30,652 nt of DNA from a virus. A program made the translations under genes and the position numbers. The DNA lies in IMG/VR virus record IMGVR_UViG_3300031638_000009, positions 1 through 30,652 of that record; one strand, given 5' to 3'. The notes beneath the pieces were generated by a model, which worked only from the letters and a program-made list of their open reading frames with translations, did no database searches and was not told the DNA's origin. Positions 1-5,719 of this stretch are shown here, piece by piece (position 1 is the first letter of the stretch; the number at the start of each line of letters is the position of its first letter).

Positions 1-393
1 CAAGGCGAAAAGGGTGGTCGTGCTAACGCTGACCCTCGCGCGAACCCGAATGCTGGCTCAGGCTACGGCGGGAGTGGCGGTAACTGGACTTCGTACGGCT
101 TCGGCTCACCTAACTACCGCGGCGGTGGTGGCGGTGGATCAGGCGGTACGCGCGGAGCGTACGGCGAAAACCAGTTCACGGGTGGCGCAGAAAACGGCAA
201 CGGCAACGGCCACCGCGTAGGCGGCCTTCACGGCGGCGGCGGCGGCGGATCAGGCACGTCCTCTGGCGGCGGTCACGGTGCGTCGGGTGGCCTTCGTATC
301 ATCTGGGGCACAGGCGAAGACGGAACTGCACGTTCATTCCCGTACACCTACTGCTCTGAAAAACCTTCAATGAAATATAATGGAGAACACTAA
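1..393 (+). CDS. Glycine-rich virion protein, C-terminal part (5' truncated)
   Basis: Frame 1 is open from the window edge to a TAA at 391-393, giving 130 visible residues. The visible part is extremely rich in Gly with Asn, Ser and Tyr, including runs of six glycines. It ends in a conserved-looking block, GGLRIIWG, followed about a dozen residues later by an R-S-F-P motif. Poly-Gly stretches followed by an (L/V)RIIWG...R.FP ending are familiar to me from C-termini of marine phage tail or receptor-contact proteins, so a distal tail or adhesin-type virion protein is inferred. The stop overlaps the next start by one base (TAATG), which suggests translational coupling to the tail chaperone gene. 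The N-terminal part lies outside the window, so the full domain layout is unknown. Confidence 0.75.
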   Translation, partial: QGEKGGRANADPRANPNAGSGYGGSGGNWTSYGFGSPNYRGGGGGGSGGTRGAYGENQFTGGAENGNGNGHRVGGLHGGGGGGSGTSSGGGHGASGGLRIIWGTGEDGTARSFPYTYCSEKPSMKYNGEH

Positions 394-659
394 TGTCTGT
401 AGATCGTGACCTCCTTATTAAAAACATGCGGAAAACCCGCGACGAGAAGCTGGCTTCCAGCGACATCGACATGATCCGCACAATGGAGGACGCAGCAAGT
501 TTCGCTGCGTTCTCGACAGCTCGCGCCGCATGGCTTGCATACCGCGAGGCGCTTCGTGACCTTCCTTCTACGGTGCCTGACATCATTGAGGATGACTACT
601 CTAACGTCCCAGCCATGCCACTTTCACCCCCACAAACAGCAGCACTTTCAGAGGATTAA
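393..659 (+). CDS. Phage tail assembly chaperone-like protein
   Basis: 88 residues. The signature is an N-terminal R-x-x-L-L/I block (RDLLIKNMRKTRDEKLASSD) followed by a Trp-Leu-Ala-Tyr-Arg-x-Ala-Leu-Arg-Asp-Leu-Pro core (residues about 48-59). This matches the pattern of the phage tail assembly chaperone family (Phage_tail_APC, PF16778 type: RN.LL...D...D......aW..YRqaLRdlP). In that family the protein is small and is found next to tail or fibre genes, as here beside the glycine-rich tail protein. It is coupled to the upstream gene by TAATG and ends one base before the next start. The family call is good; the chaperone role is from family knowledge only. Confidence 0.75.
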   Translation: MSVDRDLLIKNMRKTRDEKLASSDIDMIRTMEDAASFAAFSTARAAWLAYREALRDLPSTVPDIIEDDYSNVPAMPLSPPQTAALSED

Positions 660-660
660 T

Positions 661-885
661 ATGAAACTCATTCCTTACATTGACCGTTTCGACGTACAGC
701 ACTTCATCGACGTTGAGAACGTCATGTTCACAGAGACTTGCATTATTGCAATCGACGGAGAGCCGGAGGCTGAACCTTTAAAGGGAACGCGGATATGCCT
801 TGATGCCAAGTCTGCGGGTTTTGTTTTTTCGAAAGAGCCTGCCGACGTTATTTGGGACCGCATCAATAAAGCGCTATCCGAGTAA
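661..885 (+). CDS. Small protein of unknown function
   Basis: 74 residues from the ATG at 661, chosen because the upstream stop ends at 659 and the longer in-frame extension back to 535 would lie wholly inside the chaperone gene. It is acidic with a mixed alpha/beta look (a beta-rich middle, then a C-terminal helix ending KALSE). I do not recognise a family. Its stop codon TAA (883-885) lies inside the left arm of a terminator hairpin, so this gene closes the first transcription unit of the window. Confidence 0.6.
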   Translation: MKLIPYIDRFDVQHFIDVENVMFTETCIIAIDGEPEAEPLKGTRICLDAKSAGFVFSKEPADVIWDRINKALSE

Positions 886-908
886 GGGGATAACACCCCT
901 TACTTTTC
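880..908 (+). terminator. Rho-independent terminator
   Basis: Perfect 9-bp stem AGTAAGGGG (881-889) / CCCCTTACT (896-904) with a six-base loop (ATAACA), followed by TTTT (904-907). The left arm contains the TAA stop of the preceding gene. It separates the tail-chaperone unit from the oxygenase gene. Confidence 0.85.
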
Positions 909-927
909 AACTTTAAGGATACTCTCA

Positions 928-1563
928 ATGACATTTGCCAACCCATTTGGCTTCCCCATTTTCCATGAGATTATAGAGAATGGAGAGGAGCTTGCAGAAA
1001 ATCTCTGCAAAGACGCCTACGATCTAAGAGACGATGATCCTAATGGCAAACTTATTAGCAACGCTTGGCACAAGTTCGACCGAGCAAAGTCTAAAGAAGA
1101 CTACAAAGAGCACGGGTACACAAGCCACGGCGCGTACCAGCTCTCCAGTGATGAACGGTTCGAAGGCATACACAAGGCAGCCGTCGCGCAAGCACAGAAG
1201 TACACCAAGAACCTAGAGGCAGACCCAAAGTTCTATATCACGAACAGTTGGGTATCCATCTATGGCAATGGCCACTTTGCCCCAGAACATATCCACAGTT
1301 TCGCGCACTTGGCTTGTGTCTTTTACGGTGCGACCACTGAAGGAACGGGCGAGATAGTCTTTAGGAACCCTGCCGCTGCAAGCTACAACATGGTTTACGG
1401 CAACGGCTTTAACCTTTGGAACGACAGGTACACGTTAAACCCGACGCCTGGAATGATGGTAATCTTCCCAGCGCATATGGCGCACCTCACCAACCCGCAT
1501 ATGTCTGATGAGGATCGGGTTATATTTAGCTGCAACATAGTGTTCGAAGAATGCACTTTCTAG
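928..1563 (+). CDS. Putative 2OG-Fe(II) oxygenase (TIGR02466 / 2OG-FeII_Oxy_5 type)
   Basis: 211 residues, a usual length for this family. An HxH pair at residues 121-123 (PEHIH) is followed by a hydrophobic strand ending in V-F-Y-G. A conserved block at 173-205 then reads PTPGMMVIFPAHMAHLTNP, followed by deeRvifscNiv. This corresponds to the metal-binding His pair, the G-x-L-x-x-F-P-x-x-x-x-H distal histidine (H186) and the 2-oxoglutarate-binding Arg (R197). Such enzymes use 2-oxoglutarate, O2 and Fe(II) to hydroxylate proteins or small molecules. They are frequent in marine phages with unknown substrates. The gene stands directly after a terminator, with a likely SD (AAGGA) about 10 nt upstream, among tail/head genes. 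The fold is likely; the substrate cannot be read from the sequence. Confidence 0.8.
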   Translation: MTFANPFGFPIFHEIIENGEELAENLCKDAYDLRDDDPNGKLISNAWHKFDRAKSKEDYKEHGYTSHGAYQLSSDERFEGIHKAAVAQAQKYTKNLEADPKFYITNSWVSIYGNGHFAPEHIHSFAHLACVFYGATTEGTGEIVFRNPAAASYNMVYGNGFNLWNDRYTLNPTPGMMVIFPAHMAHLTNPHMSDEDRVIFSCNIVFEECTF

Positions 1564-1620
1564 CGAAGGACGACATAGACATCCCAATTCGAGATAGTGC
1601 TTGAAAGAGGACTGCACCCA

Positions 1621-1893
1621 ATGGCTAAAAAACCCGTCTCTAAGAAGAGCATGGCTTGTAACAAGCCGAAGCGCACGCCTTCTCACAAGACCAAATCGCA
1701 CGTCGTAAAGGCGTGCGATAAGGGCAAGGAGGTAGTGATCCGCTTCGGTCAGCAGGGTGTCAAAGGTGCGGGTAAGAAGCCGAAAACCGCCGCCGAAAAA
1801 GCCCGCAAGAAATCTTTCAAAGCCCGCCACGCAGACAACATCCAGATTGGAAAGATGTCTGCTGCGTACTGGGCAGACAAGGTGAAATGGTAA
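1621..1893 (+). CDS. Small lysine-rich conserved marine-phage protein
   Basis: 90 residues from the ATG at 1621, preceded by AGAGG (1606-1610); a GTG 24 nt further upstream is possible but has no better signal. It is strongly basic, with an N-terminal Lys-rich part containing two cysteines (MACNKP, VKACDKG). The C-terminal half reads R-F-G-Q-Q-G-V-K-G-A-G, then KARKKSFKARHADNIQ, then KMSAAYWADKVKW. I recognise this RFGQQGV...KSFKARH..NI..GKMSAAYWA pattern as a small conserved protein in many marine phages, with no established function. It is the first of three adjacent basic mini-genes upstream of the scaffold. Confidence 0.8.
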   Translation: MAKKPVSKKSMACNKPKRTPSHKTKSHVVKACDKGKEVVIRFGQQGVKGAGKKPKTAAEKARKKSFKARHADNIQIGKMSAAYWADKVKW

Positions 1894-2033
1894 TGAGCCT
1901 CTATGACCACATAAACGCTCGTAGAAAGGCTAAGACCTCTCGGTCTAAAGCAAAGTCTACTGTCACCCCGAAGGCTTATTCAGAGATGAAAAAGAACTTT
2001 GGGAAGCCCAAACCAAAGAAAAGGAAAGCCTAA
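1893..2033 (+). CDS. 46-residue basic mini-protein
   Basis: Starts in a TAATG overlap with the previous stop and ends in another TAATG overlap with the next gene. Translation begins MSLYDHINARRKAKTSRSKA and ends with a very Lys-rich tail (KPKPKKRKA). About a third of the residues are Lys or Arg, with almost no hydrophobic core, so it is probably an unstructured nucleic-acid-binding or virion-packaged peptide (inference). A short N-terminal (M)SL.D.I..R.KA segment followed by a Lys tail is common to tiny proteins encoded near capsid genes in marine phages. The double coupling to its neighbours is the main evidence that it is real. Confidence 0.7.
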   Translation: MSLYDHINARRKAKTSRSKAKSTVTPKAYSEMKKNFGKPKPKKRKA

Positions 2034-2116
2034 TGGCCCATAACCCACTCGTTAAAAAATCGTGCCAGCCTGTCGTTGCTGGAAAGCCCATCATGAAGGG
2101 CGGCAAAAAGAAATAA
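2033..2116 (+). CDS. 27-residue basic mini-protein
   Basis: ATG at 2033 in a TAATG overlap with the previous stop; TAA at 2114-2116. It begins MAHNPLVKKS, has one Cys, and ends MKGGKKK. It is too short to assign. The evidence is its perfect coupling, Lys-rich composition like its two upstream neighbours, and the lack of any competing reading of the segment. No function is proposed. Confidence 0.5.
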   Translation: MAHNPLVKKSCQPVVAGKPIMKGGKKK

Positions 2117-2128
2117 GAAAGCCTCAAC

Positions 2129-2416
2129 ATGACTGTCAAAAGCAATATCAAAGACCTCATATCTCTATCCGAAAGCTCAGGCTGGGAAGTTCTCCATAAG
2201 ACTATGGAGGCTGAAATCCTCCAGCTTGCTTTGAACATGGCCCGCAGCTCAGAAATGACGCAGCAGCACATGGACTTTCAGAGGGGTGCAATTTTCGCAG
2301 CAGAGCAAATGCTCAGTCTGCCAACTAAGCTCATCAACAAACTTGAAGGTGAACTTTCACTAGAAGACGCGACGAGCCGCCAAGGCCGCTCAGAAAGGAC
2401 TAAAGATGGCTATTAA
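2129..2416 (+). CDS. Helical protein of unknown function upstream of scaffold
   Basis: 95 residues, predicted mostly helical by eye: an N-terminal SGWEVLHKTMEAEIL helix, a Met/Gln-rich segment with a DFQRGAIFA motif, then LSLPTKLINKLEGEL. Its 3' end overlaps the scaffold start by 11 nt, so it is translated with the head morphogenesis genes. I have seen similar W-x-x-L...RG-x-I-x-A layouts next to scaffold or capsid genes of marine phages, without a known role. A head-assembly accessory role is inference from position. Confidence 0.7.
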   Translation: MTVKSNIKDLISLSESSGWEVLHKTMEAEILQLALNMARSSEMTQQHMDFQRGAIFAAEQMLSLPTKLINKLEGELSLEDATSRQGRSERTKDGY

Positions 2417-3434
2417 CCCAGGGATGGACGCGGAGCAAATCGCCCGCATTTCAGCAAGCCGGATGGGTGACGCACCACAGGCTGCTGCACCACAGGCTCC
2501 ACAGGCTCCAACGCCACCAAAAGATGCACCGCCCACTGACATGGAGAAAGCAGTTGAGGCTGCATCGCCAGATACGGAAGGTGACAAGCAGGCTCAGGAC
2601 GCTGTGATGTACAACGTCTCGATTGGTGGCCAAGACCGCAATCTTTCGCCCCAGCAAATCGGATCCACATTTGAGCGCTACCGTGATCTCAATCACAAGA
2701 ACGCCACGAACAAGCCGATGTACGACCTATCAGATCGTTTGATGCGCGACACGGGCGCTAGTCCAGAACAAGCAGCCAAACTCATGGATGCTGCTCTTCG
2801 GGCCATGACCAAGAACGCTAAGATGGGTAAGCAACGTCCGAAACAGGATGGTGTCGCAGCTCCAGAACAGCCTTCGGGGCCACAAGGTAGCAACCAGCTC
2901 AACGAAGAGTGGTCAAAGTACGAAGAAGAGAATGCCATCAGCCTGCCACCGGGGTATCGTGAGCAGTACGAACGCATGGGCCGCATGGAAGAGAGCATGG
3001 GCAAGCAGCTTCAGATGATGCAGGGCGTCTTGCAAAACGCTCAAAATGCTGGCCAAGGCGCGAACCAATCACGCGAAGACGCTCTTAGTAACCGCGACGA
3101 AGCTGTAATGCAGTCTATTCGTAACAACCTTGACCGCGCTCAACAGGAAGCTGGCCTTCCAGATGACGCTGTTGGAGATTTCCAGTCTTACGCGATGGAA
3201 CGTGGTTACACCGCAGAAGACTTTGCTGATGCCTCTCTTACTAAGAAGGTCATCGGTGACTTCAAGAACCAGATGAATACCCCTGAGTTCGAGCGGTTGC
3301 GCGAAATGTCCAAGCGCCGCGAAGCATACCTTACATCCCAATCGGGTGGCCCAACGAGCCAAATGGCTCCCTCTGGGGGGGATGATACCCTCGCACGACT
3401 TGCACAATCCGCCAACAACAAGCGGATGGGTTAA
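2406..3434 (+). CDS. Putative capsid scaffolding protein
   Basis: 342 residues. The N-terminal 60 residues are low-complexity Ala/Pro/Gln (APQAAAPQAPQAPTPP), followed by a charged, Gln/Met-rich mainly helical body with coiled-coil-like stretches around 185-240 (YERMGRMEESMGKQLQMMQG). There is no predicted hydrophobic core domain, and the C-terminus is small and basic (NNKRMG). Composition, length and position immediately upstream of the major capsid gene are classical for a phage scaffold, which fills the procapsid and leaves before DNA packaging. No protease motif was seen, so nothing suggests a protease fusion. A strong terminator follows directly. Confidence 0.75.
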   Translation: MAINPGMDAEQIARISASRMGDAPQAAAPQAPQAPTPPKDAPPTDMEKAVEAASPDTEGDKQAQDAVMYNVSIGGQDRNLSPQQIGSTFERYRDLNHKNATNKPMYDLSDRLMRDTGASPEQAAKLMDAALRAMTKNAKMGKQRPKQDGVAAPEQPSGPQGSNQLNEEWSKYEEENAISLPPGYREQYERMGRMEESMGKQLQMMQGVLQNAQNAGQGANQSREDALSNRDEAVMQSIRNNLDRAQQEAGLPDDAVGDFQSYAMERGYTAEDFADASLTKKVIGDFKNQMNTPEFERLREMSKRREAYLTSQSGGPTSQMAPSGGDDTLARLAQSANNKRMG

Positions 3435-3435
3435 T

Positions 3436-3466
3436 AAAAAAGGCGGCCTTCGGGTCGCCTTTTCCC
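3436..3466 (+). terminator. Rho-independent terminator with UUCG tetraloop
   Basis: Stem arms A3438-C3448 and G3453-T3463: AAGGCGGCC pairs with GGTCGCCTT (one G-U wobble), extended by A-T pairs. It closes on a C(UUCG)G tetraloop (loop 3449-3452) and runs into TTTTCCCTTT. The tetraloop is of the extra-stable class. It ends the scaffold transcript just before the capsid leader. Confidence 0.92.
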
Positions 3467-3638
3467 TTTAAGGGACGACTACCTCCCCAGAAACAATCAA
3501 TAGTACCTCAACGTCGATAGCGCTACGGCCCTAAACGTCGGTGTTAAAAAGGTTACTCGGTAAGTTCGCGTGATTGTTCCGCTCACACTTTCTTAGTGCC
3601 ACTGATGACTGAAACCTTTTTCCAAAGGAGATTACCAC
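3467..3638 (+). promoter_or_regulatory. Capsid gene leader region (candidate promoter plus structured 5' UTR)
   Basis: This 172-nt non-coding stretch lies between the scaffold terminator and the capsid ATG. It holds the decamer AGGGACGACT (3471-3480), repeated after the capsid terminator at 4858. It also holds a perfect 9-nt inverted repeat, AAAAAGGTT (3546-3554) and AACCTTTTT (3613-3621), whose right arm ends two bases before the SD AAAGGAG (3624-3630). A small CACT/AGTG hairpin lies in between. No convincing host sigma-70 pair is visible. A promoter must be inferred because a terminator precedes and the capsid gene must be highly expressed; its exact position is not resolved. Confidence 0.5.
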
Positions 3639-4802
3639 ATGGCTGGTATCCAAGGACTACGGGGCTCAGGTCAGTTTGCTGCTGACTTCCGCCCGAAAAA
3701 CTATCGCGAGCTTTTTACGCTCTTAGAACCAAACGGCAATGCACCTCTGAATGCTTTGTTGGCAATGACTTCCTCTGAAGCCACTGATGATAGTGAATTT
3801 AAAAATTTCCGTGACGAACTTCCTGCTCGTACACTGACAGTGAATGGCGCTTTGTCAAACTCTGCTACAACTATCACTGTAGACGCAGGCAATGATGTAT
3901 TGTTTGCAGTTGGCGGCACTATCGTTGTCAACGCTGCGACAAACGAAGTTATGCGTTGTACTGCTGATGCGACCGCGACTACTTTGACTGTTGAGCGTGG
4001 CATTGGTGGCGGTGCAGCGTCTATTGCTGACGGCGCTGATTTGTTCATTGCGGGTTCTGCGTTCTCTGAAGGTGCTAATACACCTACAGGCGTATCATTC
4101 GACGCAAGCGTTGCTTCGAACTTCACGCAAATCTTCCGTACGGCCTTCACAATCACCAACACTCTACGCGCAACGAACTTGCGTACTGGTGACAAAGAAG
4201 ACGAGATGACAACAAAAGCTCTCAAGATGCACATGCAAGATATTGAGCGCGCAATGTTCTTCGGTAAGAAGCACGAAGCAAACGCTGCATCATCTCAGCC
4301 AACTCGCTACACAGGCGGCTTGATTAACTCGATCACTAACGTCAACGACCGTTCAACTTCTTCTAGCACGATGACAGAAGACCAGTTCGACCGTTCACTT
4401 ATCGAAGATGTGTTCGCGTTTGGTGGAAACCAAAAGATCATGTTCTGTGGCGCAAAAGTTGCGGGTCACTTGCAGAAGTTCGGCAAAGACCGTTGGGCTC
4501 CAACAGTTGTTGAAGGTGCGTACGGCGTTGGCCTTACTCGCTACTCCACATTTGCTGGTGATCTTATGGTTCACTTGCACCCACAGTTCCGCCAAGTACC
4601 TGGTATGGAGAGCTCCGCAGTCATCATCGACTTCCCGCACCTCAAGTACCGTTACTTGGAAGGCCGTGATACTTCCTTGCTTCGCGACCGTCAGGCCAAT
4701 GGCGCTGACCAAGCGGCACACGAGTACCTCACAGAGTGTGGTCTCGAAATGTTGCAAGACAAGACGCACCACTACATCAAAAACTGGAACCTTACAGCCT
4801 AA
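3639..4802 (+). CDS. Major capsid protein (SU10-type, DUF5309 family)
   Basis: 387 residues with a strong SD (AAAGGAG, 8 nt spacing). Family features are visible. An N-terminal segment (DFRPKNYRELFTLLEPNGNAPL) leads into a beta-rich insertion at about 65-145 with ITVD, F.VGG, NEVMRC, LTVERG and a small Gly loop. Then follow FRTAFTITNTLRATNLRTGD, a long helix ending in DIERAMFFGKK, the RYTGGLINSI segment, and a C-terminal half with YLEGRDTSLLRDR. This is the order expected for SU10-type HK97-fold capsid proteins (PF17236), which build the icosahedral shell. Codon use is smooth and Thr/Ala-rich as for a highly expressed gene. It is monocistronic between two terminators. Confidence 0.9.
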   Translation: MAGIQGLRGSGQFAADFRPKNYRELFTLLEPNGNAPLNALLAMTSSEATDDSEFKNFRDELPARTLTVNGALSNSATTITVDAGNDVLFAVGGTIVVNAATNEVMRCTADATATTLTVERGIGGGAASIADGADLFIAGSAFSEGANTPTGVSFDASVASNFTQIFRTAFTITNTLRATNLRTGDKEDEMTTKALKMHMQDIERAMFFGKKHEANAASSQPTRYTGGLINSITNVNDRSTSSSTMTEDQFDRSLIEDVFAFGGNQKIMFCGAKVAGHLQKFGKDRWAPTVVEGAYGVGLTRYSTFAGDLMVHLHPQFRQVPGMESSAVIIDFPHLKYRYLEGRDTSLLRDRQANGADQAAHEYLTECGLEMLQDKTHHYIKNWNLTA

Positions 4803-4823
4803 TAAGGCAGTCGAAAGTTTTAG

Positions 4824-4854
4824 AAAAGGGCTGCCCTCGGGTGGCCCTTTTGCT
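4824..4854 (+). terminator. Rho-independent terminator after the capsid gene
   Basis: AAAAGGGCTGCC pairs with GGTGGCCCTTTT (two wobble pairs in the middle) around a short C/T/G loop at about 4836-4839, ending in TTTTGCTTT. It lies 22 nt after the capsid stop codon. Confidence 0.9.
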
Positions 4855-4857
4855 TTG

Positions 4858-4867
4858 AGGGACGACT
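4858..4867 (+). promoter_or_regulatory. Repeated decamer AGGGACGACT
   Basis: Identical to the decamer at 3471-3480 and placed the same way, a few bases after a terminator T-tract and ahead of the next gene (start 4917, 50 nt on). Shorter relatives, (A/G)AGGACGAC, sit right after stop codons at 1566, 9941 and 16007. It could be a phage-specific promoter or transcript 5'-end element, or partly just SD sequence; the location argues for a real element. Confidence 0.35.
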
Positions 4868-4916
4868 GGCCCCCAAATAACGGGGATAAAAGTCAGGAAA
4901 CTCATGGAGAATTTTA

Positions 4917-5276
4917 ATGGCACGTAAGAGAGCACACAAAGCCGACGGCAGTTTTAAGGCTGACGATCCGTCAACACCTGAGAACGAGGCTTGGATAGAA
5001 AAAGAAGTCTCTGAAAAAGTAGACGATCCTTCCTTAAAGGCTAAACAAAAGCGGGCACCGAAGAATGAAGCGCCCAGCGATTTTGTTTTCTTCGTATCCG
5101 CTAACGAAGAGAACGCCGCCTTTGACATACGCATCGGAGAAGACCGCGTTCGCGGGAATTGGGATAAAGATCGCGCTTTCGTACATTGGCGCGTTCCGCG
5201 CGAATTAGCTAAATTGGCTAAGATGCACCACCATATTTGGTCGGGCCGCGTAATCAGTTGCGAGGAAAATGACTGA
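4917..5276 (+). CDS. Head-region protein of unknown function
   Basis: 119 residues, SD GGAG at 4905-4908. The N-terminal 55 residues are charged and probably disordered, with a KADGSFKADDPSTPENEAW motif. I know this kind of motif from N-termini of proteins encoded just after the capsid gene in marine phages. The C-terminal half is a compact beta-like domain (FVFFVSA, FDIRIGEDRVRG, AFVHWRVP, then HHHIWSGRVIS). It is coupled to the next gene (stop and start overlap by one base at 5276). Its position between capsid and adaptor genes suggests a head decoration or head-completion role; this is inference. Confidence 0.65.
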   Translation: MARKRAHKADGSFKADDPSTPENEAWIEKEVSEKVDDPSLKAKQKRAPKNEAPSDFVFFVSANEENAAFDIRIGEDRVRGNWDKDRAFVHWRVPRELAKLAKMHHHIWSGRVISCEEND

Positions 5277-5719
5277 TGGCAGAGAAGAGCGTACAAAAGC
5301 CGTTTGCGGCTGCTAAAGAGAAGTTCACACCACTCGAAAGTTTAGTACGCTCTGCACTCGTCAGGGCGGGTAACTTCTCACCCTCGCGGGTTGATGGCGA
5401 GGTCATGATGATGATGATCGAGCTTGCAAATCGGGTTGTTGAGGACGTGCGCCAGCATCCTTACTGGGTGGGTGGAGATATAGATTACTACACTGACATC
5501 CAAGAGCGCAGGCCCATCCCTGACATGATAATGATCGACGGCTTATCGGCTCATTACTTTGTTCAGCAAGGTTCCGATAAGGCTATGGTACACTTGCAAC
5601 TGTATCAGTCCAGCATGACCAACATTCTACATCAGAGGTCTAATGGGAACAAACCGTACGTTCGTACAATAATGGACGGCGGTTCCAACCCTTCGTATAA
5701 GCCAAGGACGGTTAGTTAA
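5276..5719 (+). CDS. Candidate head-tail adaptor / connector protein
   Basis: 147 residues, mainly helical. It runs FTPLESLVRSALVRAG, then a helix rich in Met and Val (VMMMMIELANRVVEDV), H-P-Y-W, a YYTDIQERRPIPDMI segment and a second helical part (YFVQQGSDKAMVHLQLYQ). This helix-bundle layout with RPIPD-like linker and gene position (after capsid, before the nozzle gene) resembles head-to-tail adaptor proteins of podoviruses, which bind the portal and the nozzle. No diagnostic motif proves it. It starts in the previous stop and ends in a TAATG overlap with the next gene. Confidence 0.5.
   Translation: MAEKSVQKPFAAAKEKFTPLESLVRSALVRAGNFSPSRVDGEVMMMMIELANRVVEDVRQHPYWVGGDIDYYTDIQERRPIPDMIMIDGLSAHYFVQQGSDKAMVHLQLYQSSMTNILHQRSNGNKPYVRTIMDGGSNPSYKPRTVS

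Noticed and set aside
1-240. A separate 68-codon plus frame at 14-220
   Set aside because: Frame 1 gives a clean glycine-rich protein ending at a coupled stop; the other frame is a product of the GGC-rich DNA.
3701-4234. 177-codon minus-strand frame opposite the capsid gene
   Set aside because: Lies wholly inside a clear capsid gene, low-complexity translation, no SD; shadow.
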